From positions 27,589-91,588 of the forward strand of contig VGBR01000012.1 in the NCBI GenBank assembly GCA_016870355.1: a stretch of DNA of 64,000 nucleotides. The letters run 5' to 3'. This document shows, piece by piece, positions 7,970 to 16,280 of this stretch. Source of the DNA: Actinomycetota bacterium (lineage in GTDB: Bacteria; Actinomycetota; Acidimicrobiia; IMCC26256; PALSA-555). The translations under genes and the position numbers were made by a program. The number at the start of each line of letters is the position of its first letter. The stretch's first letter is position 1. The notes beneath the pieces are model-generated. The model did not search any database and was not told the DNA's origin. It saw only the letters and a program-made list of their open reading frames with translations.

Positions 7970-9346
7970 ATGCCGACCGCACGCGTGGTGGCGGTCGCGC
8001 CCGCCTCGCCTGCCGCGGCAGCAGGACTCGTCGCCGGCGACGAGCTCTTGAGCATCAACGGCGAGGCCGTACGCGACGTCATCCGGTACCACCTTCACGC
8101 CGACGAGGCGCACGTCGATCTCGAGGTGCGTCGCGGCGGCATCGAACGCTCGCTGACGATCGACAAGCGAGCGGGTGAACCGCTCGGCGTCGATCTCGCG
8201 AGCCCAGTGTTCGACCGCGTGCGCACGTGTGACAACCACTGCCCGTTCTGCTTCATCTACCAGCTACCGAAGGGCATGCGGCGCAGCCTCTACGTGAAGG
8301 ACGACGACTACCGACTGTCCTTCCTGTACGGGAACTTCACGACGCTCACGCGATTCACCGAGGCTGACCTCGAGCGAGTGGCGACCGAACGACTGGGACC
8401 GTTGTACGTGAGCATCCATTCCACGGACCCCGCGCTGCGAGCGCGCTTGCTCCGGAACCCGCGCGGGGCGGTAAGTCTGCGGTGGCTCCGCGCGCTGCTG
8501 GATGCCGGCATCGAGGTGCACGGCCAGATCGTCGTGTGCCCGGACATCAACGATGGCGCTCGACTCGACGGCACCTTGCTCGGGATCCTCGACGAGTACC
8601 CAGAGCTCGCGTCGGTGGGGCTGGTTCCGCTCGGCGTGAGTGATCACACCACAGAACCCGACCTGCGCCCGCACACTTCGAAGGAAGCCGCCGCGGTCAT
8701 CGACGCGGTCGAGCGCTGGCAGCCGCGGTTCCTCGATGCCGTGGGGCGACGAATGGTGTTCGCGTCAGACGAGCTCTACCTGCTCGCCGGCCGCGACTTC
8801 CCCCAAGCAAACGACTACGAGGGCTACCCGCAACACGAGAACGGCATCGGCATGGCGGAGTCGTTCGCCACCGACCTCGATGCCGCGCTCGGCGGTCAAG
8901 CGTTCGAGTCGCACTCCGCCGGTCGGGGCTTCTTTGGGTCAGTCGATGGCGCGCCGGCCTGGGGCTACCGAGCACCCCGCGTGTTCGCGGTGCAGGACTC
9001 GCGCGCGAGCGCGCGACCTGTCACCGTCCTCACCGGTGAGTACGGCGCACTCGTGCTCGAGCCCATCGTCGAGCGGCTGCGCGCTGACGTCAGCGCGCCG
9101 GTCGACGTGCTGCCCGTGCCCAACCGGTTCTTCGGCGGCAACATCGCCGTCACCGGTCTTCTGACCGGTGCCGACCTCACCGCCGTGCTGAAGGACGCGC
9201 CGACCGACCGGCGCTACGTGCTGCCCGACGTCACTCTCTCGAACGGGCGGTTCCTCGATGGCGCGACCGTTGATGATCTCCCGGTGCCCATCGAGGTGGT
9301 CCCGACGGATGCCGCCGGGCTCGTGGCCGCACTCGGTGTGCGATGA
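7970..9346 (+). CDS. DUF512 PDZ/radical-SAM-like protein
   Basis: A 458-residue member of the DUF512 family. An N-terminal PDZ-like domain (about residues 1-65) precedes a Cys-rich segment with Cys87, Cys91 and Cys94 in a CxxxCxxC pattern typical of radical-SAM clusters, then YVKDDDYRLSFLYGNFTTLT, a family signature. The C-terminal DUF512 domain follows. The biochemical function is not established; the cluster motif and the barrel-like body suggest SAM chemistry. The start is the ATG downstream of TAGACT. Its stop overlaps the der ATG, a common pairing that hints at a role near ribosome assembly. Confidence 0.88.
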   Translation: MPTARVVAVAPASPAAAAGLVAGDELLSINGEAVRDVIRYHLHADEAHVDLEVRRGGIERSLTIDKRAGEPLGVDLASPVFDRVRTCDNHCPFCFIYQLPKGMRRSLYVKDDDYRLSFLYGNFTTLTRFTEADLERVATERLGPLYVSIHSTDPALRARLLRNPRGAVSLRWLRALLDAGIEVHGQIVVCPDINDGARLDGTLLGILDEYPELASVGLVPLGVSDHTTEPDLRPHTSKEAAAVIDAVERWQPRFLDAVGRRMVFASDELYLLAGRDFPQANDYEGYPQHENGIGMAESFATDLDAALGGQAFESHSAGRGFFGSVDGAPAWGYRAPRVFAVQDSRASARPVTVLTGEYGALVLEPIVERLRADVSAPVDVLPVPNRFFGGNIAVTGLLTGADLTAVLKDAPTDRRYVLPDVTLSNGRFLDGATVDDLPVPIEVVPTDAAGLVAALGVR

Positions 9347-10689
9347 CGACGACCCTCACCGCGCTTCCGCTCGTCGCAGTCGTCGGCCGTCCGAACGTCG
9401 GCAAGTCCACGCTCGTGAACCGGCTCGTCGGTCGGCGTGCCGCCATCGTCGAGGAGCGTCCCGGCGTCACGCGTGACCGCAAGGAGCTGCTTGCCGACTG
9501 GCGCGACCGGGGCTTCCGCATCGTCGACACCGGCGGTTGGATGCCGGACCGGGCTGCGGGTGACGAGCTCCTCGCACTGACCCGTCAGGTGAGCGCGCAA
9601 GCCGAGCGTGCGATCAGGGAAGCCGACGTCGTCGTGCTCGTCGTCGACGCGACGGTGGGCGTGGTCGAAGAGGACGCGCAGGTTGCCCGGATCCTCCAAC
9701 GAGCGGAGGCACCGGTGCTCGTCGTCGCGAACAAGGTCGACGGTGAGCGCCAGGAATCCGACACATGGCAGTTCAGTCGCCTCGGCCTGGGGGAACCGAT
9801 GCCGGTATCAGCCGTGCACGGACGCGGGTCCGGGGATGTGCTCGACGCGATCGTCGCGGCGCTGCCGCCCGCTGTGGAGACCGCACCGGTCGAAGACGAC
9901 GGCATCTTCGCGGTCGCGATCGTCGGACGGCCGAACGTCGGGAAGTCGACGCTGTTCAACCAGATCGTCGGCGACGAACGAGTGGTCGTCCACGACGAGC
10001 CGGGCACGACCCGTGACGCGATCGACACGCTCATCGACACGCCAGACGGACCGCTGCGCATCGTCGACACCGCCGGCATGCGCAGGCGGAGTCGTGTGGA
10101 TGAGGGCACCGAGCACTTTGGCGTCGTTCGCGCGCTCGAAGCGGCCGACCGCGCGGATGCTGCGCTGTTCGTCATCGACGCCTCGGCCGGCGTCACTCAC
10201 CAGGACCAACGGCTCGCCGAGCGGATCGACGCCGCCGGCACTGCGATCGTCGTCGTGCTCAACAAATGGGACCTGCTCGATGATGACGCTGAACGCCGAC
10301 GCGACGTGGTCATCGACATCGCCGATCGGCTGTCGTTCCTCGCGTATGCGCCCGTCCTCAAGATCTCCGCGAAGACGGGCCGCGGCATCTCCCGGCTGCT
10401 CCCCGCGCTACGAGAGGCCGAAACCGCGTACCACGTGCGCATCCCGACCGCGGCGTTGAACCGTGTGCTCCAGGAAGCCCAGGCCAGCCACGCCCCGCCA
10501 CCCGCGAAGCGGCACCGGCCGCGCATCCTCTATGCGACCCAGGGGGCGAGCGAGCCACCCACCTTCACGATCTTCGCCACCCACGAGCTGCCCCAGACCT
10601 ACTTGCGCTACCTCGAGCGCAAGCTCCGGGAGGGACTGAATCTGGGGCCAACCCCGATGAAGCTGCGCGTGCGGCGTCGGAGCGCATGA
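9343..10689 (+). CDS. der: Ribosome biogenesis GTPase Der (EngA)
   Basis: A 448-residue tandem GTPase. G1 motifs GRPNVGKST occur twice, at residues 15-23 and again about 180 residues later, each with its own DxxG and NKxD (NKVD, NKWD). A KH-like domain forms the C-terminus (FTIFATHELPQTYLRYLERKLRE). It matures the 50S subunit. The start is the ATGA overlap with the DUF512 gene. The last 15 residues are basic, as expected for rRNA contact. Confidence 0.97.
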   Translation: MTTTLTALPLVAVVGRPNVGKSTLVNRLVGRRAAIVEERPGVTRDRKELLADWRDRGFRIVDTGGWMPDRAAGDELLALTRQVSAQAERAIREADVVVLVVDATVGVVEEDAQVARILQRAEAPVLVVANKVDGERQESDTWQFSRLGLGEPMPVSAVHGRGSGDVLDAIVAALPPAVETAPVEDDGIFAVAIVGRPNVGKSTLFNQIVGDERVVVHDEPGTTRDAIDTLIDTPDGPLRIVDTAGMRRRSRVDEGTEHFGVVRALEAADRADAALFVIDASAGVTHQDQRLAERIDAAGTAIVVVLNKWDLLDDDAERRRDVVIDIADRLSFLAYAPVLKISAKTGRGISRLLPALREAETAYHVRIPTAALNRVLQEAQASHAPPPAKRHRPRILYATQGASEPPTFTIFATHELPQTYLRYLERKLREGLNLGPTPMKLRVRRRSA

Positions 10690-10889
10690 CCAACGCGCCC
10701 GGGGGTCTACGCCTCGCTTGCTCGATGAGCTAAATGAAGTCGTTCTGACCGATCGATGCCGGCGTGCCGCGCAATCCGAGCGGAAGCATCGTGGGGAGGG
10801 GTCGAGCCTTGCCGGCACGCGTCATCTGGTGGTCGTCGGCAGCCGAGCCCCCGCTCTGAAGTCCTGGGCGAACATGCTGGAATGCGGAC

Positions 10890-11108
10890 ATGCCCTGGTG
10901 CGCTGCCTGCAGCCGCTTCCTGTCGCCCTCAACGGTGCGCTGCGACGGCACCTGCCCCAGCTGCGGGAGCCTCGTCGACGCAGAAGGTGGGCGAGCCCGA
11001 CTTCTCGGCACGATCCCGTGGCACCTGAAGCTGCTCGCCGGGGTCTTCGGCGTCTACCTCTTGTATCGCCTCGGGCAGGGGATCGATTGGCTGATCGGGC
11101 GGCTCTGA
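10890..11108 (+). CDS. Small zinc-ribbon membrane protein
   Basis: A 72-residue protein. It begins with two Cys pairs (CAAC at residues 4-7, and C-x4-CPSC at about 18-26) that can form a zinc ribbon, followed by one hydrophobic helix (LLAGVFGVYLLYRLG) and a short tail. Four cysteines and one membrane span in so short a frame, with good third-position GC, argue that it is real. Function is unknown. It stands alone between der and tRNA-Pro. The 200 bases upstream (10690-10889) hold nothing I can assign. Confidence 0.7.
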   Translation: MPWCAACSRFLSPSTVRCDGTCPSCGSLVDAEGGRARLLGTIPWHLKLLAGVFGVYLLYRLGQGIDWLIGRL

Positions 11109-11161
11109 GCCGCGGCACACCCGCCGGTAGCATCGTCGTCCCGGTGCGGCACCGCGCACTG

Positions 11162-11236
11162 CGGGCTGTGGCGCAGCTTGGTTAGCGCGTTGGTCTGGGG
11201 GACCAAAGGTCCCGGGTTCGAATCCCGGCAGCCCGA
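11162..11236 (+). tRNA. tRNA-Pro (anticodon GGG)
   Basis: A 75-base cloverleaf. The acceptor stem pairs CGGGCTG with CAGCCCG; the D stem is GCGC/GCGC around AGCTTGGTTA; the anticodon arm is TTGGT-CTGGGGG-ACCAA with GGG at positions 34-36; the T arm is CCGGG-TTCGAAT-CCCGG. The discriminator is A and CCA is not encoded. The 3' half is a typical integrase target, and integrase remnants lie just downstream. Confidence 0.97.
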
Positions 11237-11272
11237 CTGGAAGAAGTGCTGGTCAGAGCTACGCGCTGTTGA

Positions 11273-11698
11273 CCGTCCCTTCGTTCTAACCGAAAGAATG
11301 ACAGGGGTTGGCACTCGATCCTCAGCCACACGCTCAACGACATCGCCGACGCGCTGAGCGCGATCGCGACCAGCGCTACCGACGGAACTGCGGAGCCAAT
11401 CGCGGCGGAACTCCAATCCAAGGATGGACTTTCGCAATGGATCTGGCAGCATCCGTGGTTGACGGCGTCCCTTCTCGGCGCGTTCCCGGCCGTAAACGCA
11501 ATTTCGGCGGTCGACGACAAGGATTGGGTGCTTGCTGGCTTCGAGATCGCGCTCGTGATCAACCTGTTCGTACTCTTCGGATCCGCCGCGTTACGGCGGC
11601 GTGATCGGAAGTGGTCTAGCCAAACACGACGGCGCCGAGCTTCTTGGCCGCCTCGTCCTGCATGCCGGGGACGACGTGGCTGTAGATGTCGAGCGTGA
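11273..11698 (+). pseudogene. Remnant of an unidentified membrane protein gene
   Basis: An open frame without an ATG or GTG start follows a TGA at 11270. It has coherent protein character: a helical segment (LNDIADALSAIATSATD), a Trp-rich stretch (QWIWQHPW), then a hydrophobic helix (FEIALVINLFVLFGSAALRRR) ending in Arg. The only in-frame start is a TTG at 11459, in the middle of that pattern. The last 80 bases run antisense into the integrase remnant. I read it as the 3' end of a gene carried by a former mobile element. I do not recognise the family. Confidence 0.4.
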
Positions 11699-12044
11699 TC
11701 GCGATCGACGAGTGGCCGAGCATCTCCTGAACGACCTTGGGATGCACTTCGGCCTGGAGAAGCAGCGTGGCGCACGTGTGCCGCAGGTCGTGGAAGCGAA
11801 TCGCCGGCACATCCATCACCCGTACGCGGCGCTCAAACGCGTCGGTGAGCGAGTGCGGGTGGAGCGGCGCTCCGTCCTCGCACGTGATCACATAGCCGCT
11901 GTCGATCCAGTCCGGTCCCCACGCCAGGCGTTCCTCGAGCTGCGCCCCACGGTGTCTCCTGAGCGCTGTGACGGTCCCTTCCGGGATCCGCACGACGCCC
12001 GACGGGGTGGGGGAGCCCGAGTTCGATTCGAGCCTCTCATGCAC
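11616..12044 (-). pseudogene. Tyrosine recombinase/integrase, C-terminal remnant
   Basis: About 142 codons encoding only the last part of a phage-type integrase. Visible catalytic elements are HDLRHTCATLLL (the HxxR box), LGHSSIAITLDIYSHV with the second His and the Tyr nucleophile, and the usual tail. The SAM-like core-binding domain and the first catalytic Arg are absent. Similarity begins near VRIPEGTVTALRRHR; the residues before that look unrelated, so the break is near 12000. No intact integrase or recombination directionality factor is nearby. The 3' end points toward tRNA-Pro, fitting a decayed element integrated at that tRNA. Confidence 0.8.
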
Positions 12045-12124
12045 GCTTTTGCAGGGAGCCGCACGGCATGATCGCCACAGTGATTCGAGTTTGATTACCG
12101 GCTCACCGGTCCCGACGCGCCGAG

Positions 12125-13612
12125 CTAGCCGACGAGGCCACCCGCGTCATAGGAGAACCCGACCGTAGTGGTGGTCTCGGTGACGGTGTGCGTGGTCGGG
12201 ACGTTGCGATCCATGTCGTAGGCGATGGTGATGCCTGACGGGTTGCCCTTCATCGTCACGAAGTTGGCGATGATCATGCTGGCCAACGTGTACCCGTTGC
12301 CGCGCAGATCGAGCGTCCCGCGCTTCAAGTAGAACGTCCCGGCGCCGCCGTCCGTGAGCCCGTTCTCGTTGGTGCCGTTGCCCCGGTAGGTCTGGGTCGC
12401 CGTGTTGTTCCGATCGGCGAAGATGCTGAGCCCGACGTACGGGCACACCGAGACTTGGGTCTCGCATTGCTCTTCTGTGGGGGGCGTGACGCGGATCGAA
12501 CCGTTCCCGGTGGCATTGATGCGCGCACCGGCTTGACCCGAGCTGTTGCACGGCGTCGGGTAGCTGCTGCACGCGAAGTAGATCATCACGCCCTCGCCGG
12601 TCAGCTTGTCGTTCCCGTTGAGCGTGATGGCGCCCTTCAAGATGTAGATGCCCGGGTTGAGCGTCTTCGTGCCCGAGATGCTGCTGTAGATGCCCGGGTT
12701 CAGCGTCGAGCCACCGCTGCCACTGTTCGTCGGACATGTCGAGCCGGTGCCGCACGCGGGCACGTGCGCAATCGGGTCGACCACCGGGTCGAGGTGCACC
12801 GGGCCGGGGGAGTAGCCGCTGCCCGAGAAGTTGGTGGGCGCGAGCGGACCCCCGATCGCACCGGGCCCAGTGATCCGCACGTGCCCGTTCGTGTGCAGAC
12901 TGGCCGCGGTGCCGGCGGTCGAGTTCACGATGACGTTGCCACCGGTGACCGTGATATCGCCGTTCTGGCCGTCGAGCGACGTCTCGGTGGGTGAGAGCAC
13001 GCACAGTGCGCACGGTCCGCCCGCGACTTCTTCGTGCACCGTGGTGGTGATCTCTTGGCGACTGCGGACCACTGCTGCCGTGGCCGTTGCCGAGACCGAC
13101 AGGGAGTCCTGATCGAGCGTCTTGCCGAACCCCGTCTCGATCTCCTTGGAGGGGACCTGGACGCGCACTCGGTTGCTCAAGGAGATCTCCCCCTCGAGCG
13201 CCGCCGGCCAGAGCTGGAAGTCGGCGGAGATGCACGAGTTGCCGTTGCTGGCATCGGGGTGGAAGGGAAGGGCGTCAGCGTCCGCGCAGCCCTCCCAGCT
13301 CGAGAGGTCGACGCCGAAGTTGGCGTGCGAGTAGGCCTTGACCTGCTCGACGACATCGAGCCATTCACCGGTTGACCCGGTGAAGGTCGCACCGAGGTTC
13401 TCGATGATCTGCGCGCCAGCCAGTGCCGCCGCATCGGCAGCCGCCTCTGCTTGCCGGTCCTGTTGGCGCGCGTTGCCGAGGTCGACCACCAGCGCCGCCA
13501 GCGCCATCATCGACGAGAGGATCAGCGCAGTGAAGACGAGGACGACACCTGACTCGTCGTCACGCGCCCGTCGTGCGCGGGCTAGGGCGAGACCGAAGAC
13601 ACGGTGCACCAT
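12125..13612 (-). CDS. TadG-like pilus-assembly protein
   Basis: A 495-residue protein with a single N-terminal membrane helix in the TadE/TadG pattern (ESGVVLVFTALILSSMMALAALVVDLG), then AEAAADAAALAGA, typical of TadG-like proteins. The rest is extracellular and rich in Gly, Asn, Ser and Thr, with two copies of an LNPGIY segment near the middle that suggest beta repeats, and several Cys that may pair outside the cell. The ATG start lies 31 bases inside the upstream tadE-like gene. No Flp pilin, TadA ATPase or TadB/C genes occur in the window, so this pair is isolated. Confidence 0.8.
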   Translation of the reverse strand: MVHRVFGLALARARRARDDESGVVLVFTALILSSMMALAALVVDLGNARQQDRQAEAAADAAALAGAQIIENLGATFTGSTGEWLDVVEQVKAYSHANFGVDLSSWEGCADADALPFHPDASNGNSCISADFQLWPAALEGEISLSNRVRVQVPSKEIETGFGKTLDQDSLSVSATATAAVVRSRQEITTTVHEEVAGGPCALCVLSPTETSLDGQNGDITVTGGNVIVNSTAGTAASLHTNGHVRITGPGAIGGPLAPTNFSGSGYSPGPVHLDPVVDPIAHVPACGTGSTCPTNSGSGGSTLNPGIYSSISGTKTLNPGIYILKGAITLNGNDKLTGEGVMIYFACSSYPTPCNSSGQAGARINATGNGSIRVTPPTEEQCETQVSVCPYVGLSIFADRNNTATQTYRGNGTNENGLTDGGAGTFYLKRGTLDLRGNGYTLASMIIANFVTMKGNPSGITIAYDMDRNVPTTHTVTETTTTVGFSYDAGGLVG

Positions 13613-14175
13613 GACCAGTCGCCTCCTTCGGGTGGGGTCTCTTCGCCTCCGGTGGCGACCATGTCCGAGAGCTCGATGCGCATCGAGGTCTTCGTGCGCA
13701 GCGTGGAGCCTCCGAAGAACGCGCCGAACAACGACGTCACTCCGTCGAGCGGGTACTGCGCGCAGACGATGATCGAATCCGCCTTGGCGAAGGTGCCGGC
13801 GGTGCTGAAGTCAGGCTGGCCCGACAGGATCTTGACGCGCACCTTCGACGCGTCGAGGCCGATGCGGTTCTTGGCCTGACATATGAGGTTCTTCAGGTTG
13901 TCGCTCGCGGTGGCGGCGCCGGTCAGGTGACACGGGGTAGTGGTGGAATAGGTGGGTCCGAAGTTGCCGACTGCGCCCTGACGCGCGGCTTCCCGGACTC
14001 CTTGACGGAGCGCGATGTTGTTGTTGAAGGCGATGCCGAACTCGATCATCCCGAAGACGAGGGTGACCAGGATGGGCAGCACGACGGCGAACTCGATCAG
14101 AGCCGATCCACGCTGCCGGCCCCCACGGCCGAGGCGCGACCGCTCAGCCGGCCGACGCACCCGTCGCTCTCGCAT
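13582..14175 (-). CDS. TadE-like pilus-assembly protein
   Basis: A 197-residue protein with the TadE signature: a basic N-terminus (about 23 residues), then GSALIEFAVVLPILVTLVFGMIEFG, one membrane helix with the conserved ALIEFA glutamate, and LRQGVREAARQGAVG. The periplasmic/extracellular part holds several Cys. An RBS-like CTGGAGG sits seven bases before the ATG. It is first in a two-gene unit with the TadG-like gene, which it overlaps by 31 bases. Confidence 0.85.
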   Translation of the reverse strand: MRERRVRRPAERSRLGRGGRQRGSALIEFAVVLPILVTLVFGMIEFGIAFNNNIALRQGVREAARQGAVGNFGPTYSTTTPCHLTGAATASDNLKNLICQAKNRIGLDASKVRVKILSGQPDFSTAGTFAKADSIIVCAQYPLDGVTSLFGAFFGGSTLRTKTSMRIELSDMVATGGEETPPEGGDWSWCTVSSVSP

Positions 14176-14406
14176 ACGCCGCCTCCAGCAAGACTCGTGA
14201 GCGTTGGCCTCTCCATCTGGCCTTGCTCAGCGGCTCTTGGTCTTGTCGGTGTCTCCGCCCCGGAGGCGACCTCGCCGATTCGGAGTATCGGCACCAGGTG
14301 CCCCAGATCTGTAGCGAGGCCGCGATTGCCGGTGACGTTTGACCATGGGTACCGTTCTCTACTGAGAGCGCTCGTTCGTCCACAGATCGTCCAAAGGGGT
14401 GTCCAC

Positions 14407-14832
14407 ATGGCCGTCCAGCACAGTCCGCTCCCGCTCGGTGGGGAGCGCAGCCAGCCGGGAATGGCGCCGTTGGCGCGCTGCTGCCGGCGATGTGGGATCA
14501 TCATCGGCTTCGGCGACCGCTGTGACTTCTGCCTCAGACGGCCGGCCGACCACGAGGACGCGCCGGGGCAGCACCTCGGCCGTCACCACACCGAATGGAT
14601 CCCGACCGTTGAGGCCTTGATCGCCGACGGCGACCTCGACGCCGCCGAGTTCCTGCTCTGGCGACTGGTCGAGGCCACCGAAGCCGAAGCCCGCGTCGCA
14701 CAGGTGCCTCCGCTCGAGCAGCACTTCCGACGGCTCGGGTGGATCGCGCGTCAGCGGGGTGACGAAGCGCTCGCGACCCAGCTCCGCAAGCGGAGCGAGA
14801 AGAGCAAGGCGTCGGTGCGCGAGGCCAGCTAA
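14407..14832 (+). CDS. Zinc-ribbon hypothetical protein
   Basis: A 141-residue protein not assigned to a known family. The N-terminal quarter has CCRRCG and CDFC, a likely zinc ribbon, followed by HHTEWIPTVEALIADGDLDAAEFLLWRLVEATEAEA, a helical region, and an Arg/Lys-rich end. I placed the start at the ATG preceded by AAAGGGG eight bases upstream; the frame is open further back but without that signal. It converges with the RNB gene, overlapping by four bases. The 230-base gap before it, shared with tadE, shows no structure I can name. Confidence 0.6.
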   Translation: MAVQHSPLPLGGERSQPGMAPLARCCRRCGIIIGFGDRCDFCLRRPADHEDAPGQHLGRHHTEWIPTVEALIADGDLDAAEFLLWRLVEATEAEARVAQVPPLEQHFRRLGWIARQRGDEALATQLRKRSEKSKASVREAS

Positions 14833-16277
14833 CCGCTCGGCACCACCGTCAGCTCGAGTCTTCGTTCTTGCACGTTCACCCCGTCGAGGCGCGCTCGAAC
14901 GCTGCCTCCGAGCGACAACCCATCGCTTGCGACGCTCGCGAGGACCGGTGGCATCGAGAGCTGGAGAGCGGCTCGGTCGCCGTCGAGGTCGATGACCGTC
15001 GCGGCGAACTCTTCGCCGATGTGCGGTTGCAGCACGATGCACTCGATGAGGTCGAGCGCGGCGCGTTCAGCATTCGCGGCGCGATGACCGGACGTACCCA
15101 TGATCTCAGGAAGATCTGACAGGCCGTCGACCGCCCACGACGGCGGCGTCGAGTCGACACACGCAGCGAGCACGACTTCGTTCGCGTAGCGGTCGGCGAG
15201 CCGCCGAAGTGGGGCGGTGACGTGCGCGTACCGGGCACCGATTGCTGCATGCTCCAGCGCTACTGAGTCGTGAGCAGCCGTGCTTGCATCGACGACCGCG
15301 TATCCCGCGCCGCGGAAGAGCTCGAGTGCCTCGGTGAGGAATGCGGCATGGTGCGGATCGCCGGGCGTCAGGGTCCGTACGACGTCGGGATACGTCTGAT
15401 CGGACGACCACGTGATGTGGAGCGATGCCGCGACGCGCTTCAGCCGATCGAGCGCGACCGGATCTGCTGGCGGAAGCGTCCTCAGGATGCCGACGCCGGC
15501 ATCCATCATCGTGCTGGCGGCACACATGCCGGCGAGCAGCGAGATCTGCGCGTTCCAGCCCTCGACCGGTACTCCCACCTCGTACGACAGCAGGTAGGAG
15601 CCTCGCCGGCGAGCAAGCTCCTGGACGGGCGCGGCGATGCTGACCCCGCCGCGTTGCTTCTCCTGCTCTTCGCGGAGGAGCCCGATCTCGCGCAAGAGCA
15701 TCAGAGGCTCGGAGGCAGAGCCGCGGTCGATCGAACGTTGCACTCCTGCATAGGTGAGCGCCCGACGGCTCCGCACGGTTGCAGGCTCGAGTCGCCACGT
15801 GGTCGGCATGCCTTCCGCGTCGAGATCGATCGTCCAGAGAAGCGCGGGACGGTCGCGACGGGGGAGGAGGCTCGCCGCGCCTTCGCCAATCGTCGGTGGA
15901 TAGAGAGACGCGCGACGATCGGGGAGGTAGACGGTGACGCCGCGCTCATGGGCCTCGATGTCGACCGCGTCGTTGGCGCCGACGAACGACGAGACGTCGG
16001 CGATGGCGTAGTGCACACGGAAGCCGTCGTCGATCCGCTCAGCATGGAACGCTTGATCGAGGTCGCGACTGCCGGGCGGATCGATCGTCAGGAACGGGAT
16101 CGCACGCGCGTCGATCGCGTTCACACGCGGGTGGGCGGGCTGACGGGCTCCCGCACGGGCCGCCTGCGCAACTGCAGCCGGGAACTCGCGCGGGATCTTC
16201 ATCTCGTCGCGGATGCGATCGAGGCCGGCGCGCACCGCGCGCGACGACGCCGCCAGCCGCACGACAGGTCTCGGCAC
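14829..16277 (-). CDS. RNB-domain (RNase II-type) ribonuclease
   Basis: A 482-residue exoribonuclease-like protein made almost entirely of the RNB catalytic domain. The metal-binding run is IDPPGSRDLDQAFH, giving Asp66, Asp72 and Asp74; the usual fourth Asp is Gln75. HYAIADVSSFV, the YLPDRRASLYP segment and the RRLADRYAN helix are also typical. It lacks the N-terminal cold-shock domains and full S1 domain of RNase R, with only a short beta-rich C-terminus. A 3'-5' exonuclease role is expected from the family. It lies three bases after the LOG gene, in the same operon. Confidence 0.88.
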   Translation of the reverse strand: MPRPVVRLAASSRAVRAGLDRIRDEMKIPREFPAAVAQAARAGARQPAHPRVNAIDARAIPFLTIDPPGSRDLDQAFHAERIDDGFRVHYAIADVSSFVGANDAVDIEAHERGVTVYLPDRRASLYPPTIGEGAASLLPRRDRPALLWTIDLDAEGMPTTWRLEPATVRSRRALTYAGVQRSIDRGSASEPLMLLREIGLLREEQEKQRGGVSIAAPVQELARRRGSYLLSYEVGVPVEGWNAQISLLAGMCAASTMMDAGVGILRTLPPADPVALDRLKRVAASLHITWSSDQTYPDVVRTLTPGDPHHAAFLTEALELFRGAGYAVVDASTAAHDSVALEHAAIGARYAHVTAPLRRLADRYANEVVLAACVDSTPPSWAVDGLSDLPEIMGTSGHRAANAERAALDLIECIVLQPHIGEEFAATVIDLDGDRAALQLSMPPVLASVASDGLSLGGSVRARLDGVNVQERRLELTVVPSG

Positions 16278-16280
16278 GGG

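Noticed and set aside
12013-12034. T-arm-like sequence CCCGAGTTCGATTCGAG, possible second tRNA or attachment copy
   Set aside because: The flanking bases do not form a T-stem or acceptor stem, and the sequence does not match the 3' end of the tRNA-Pro.
14176-14406. Possible c-di-GMP riboswitch upstream of tadE
   Set aside because: The leader has some paired segments, but the conserved aptamer bases are absent.
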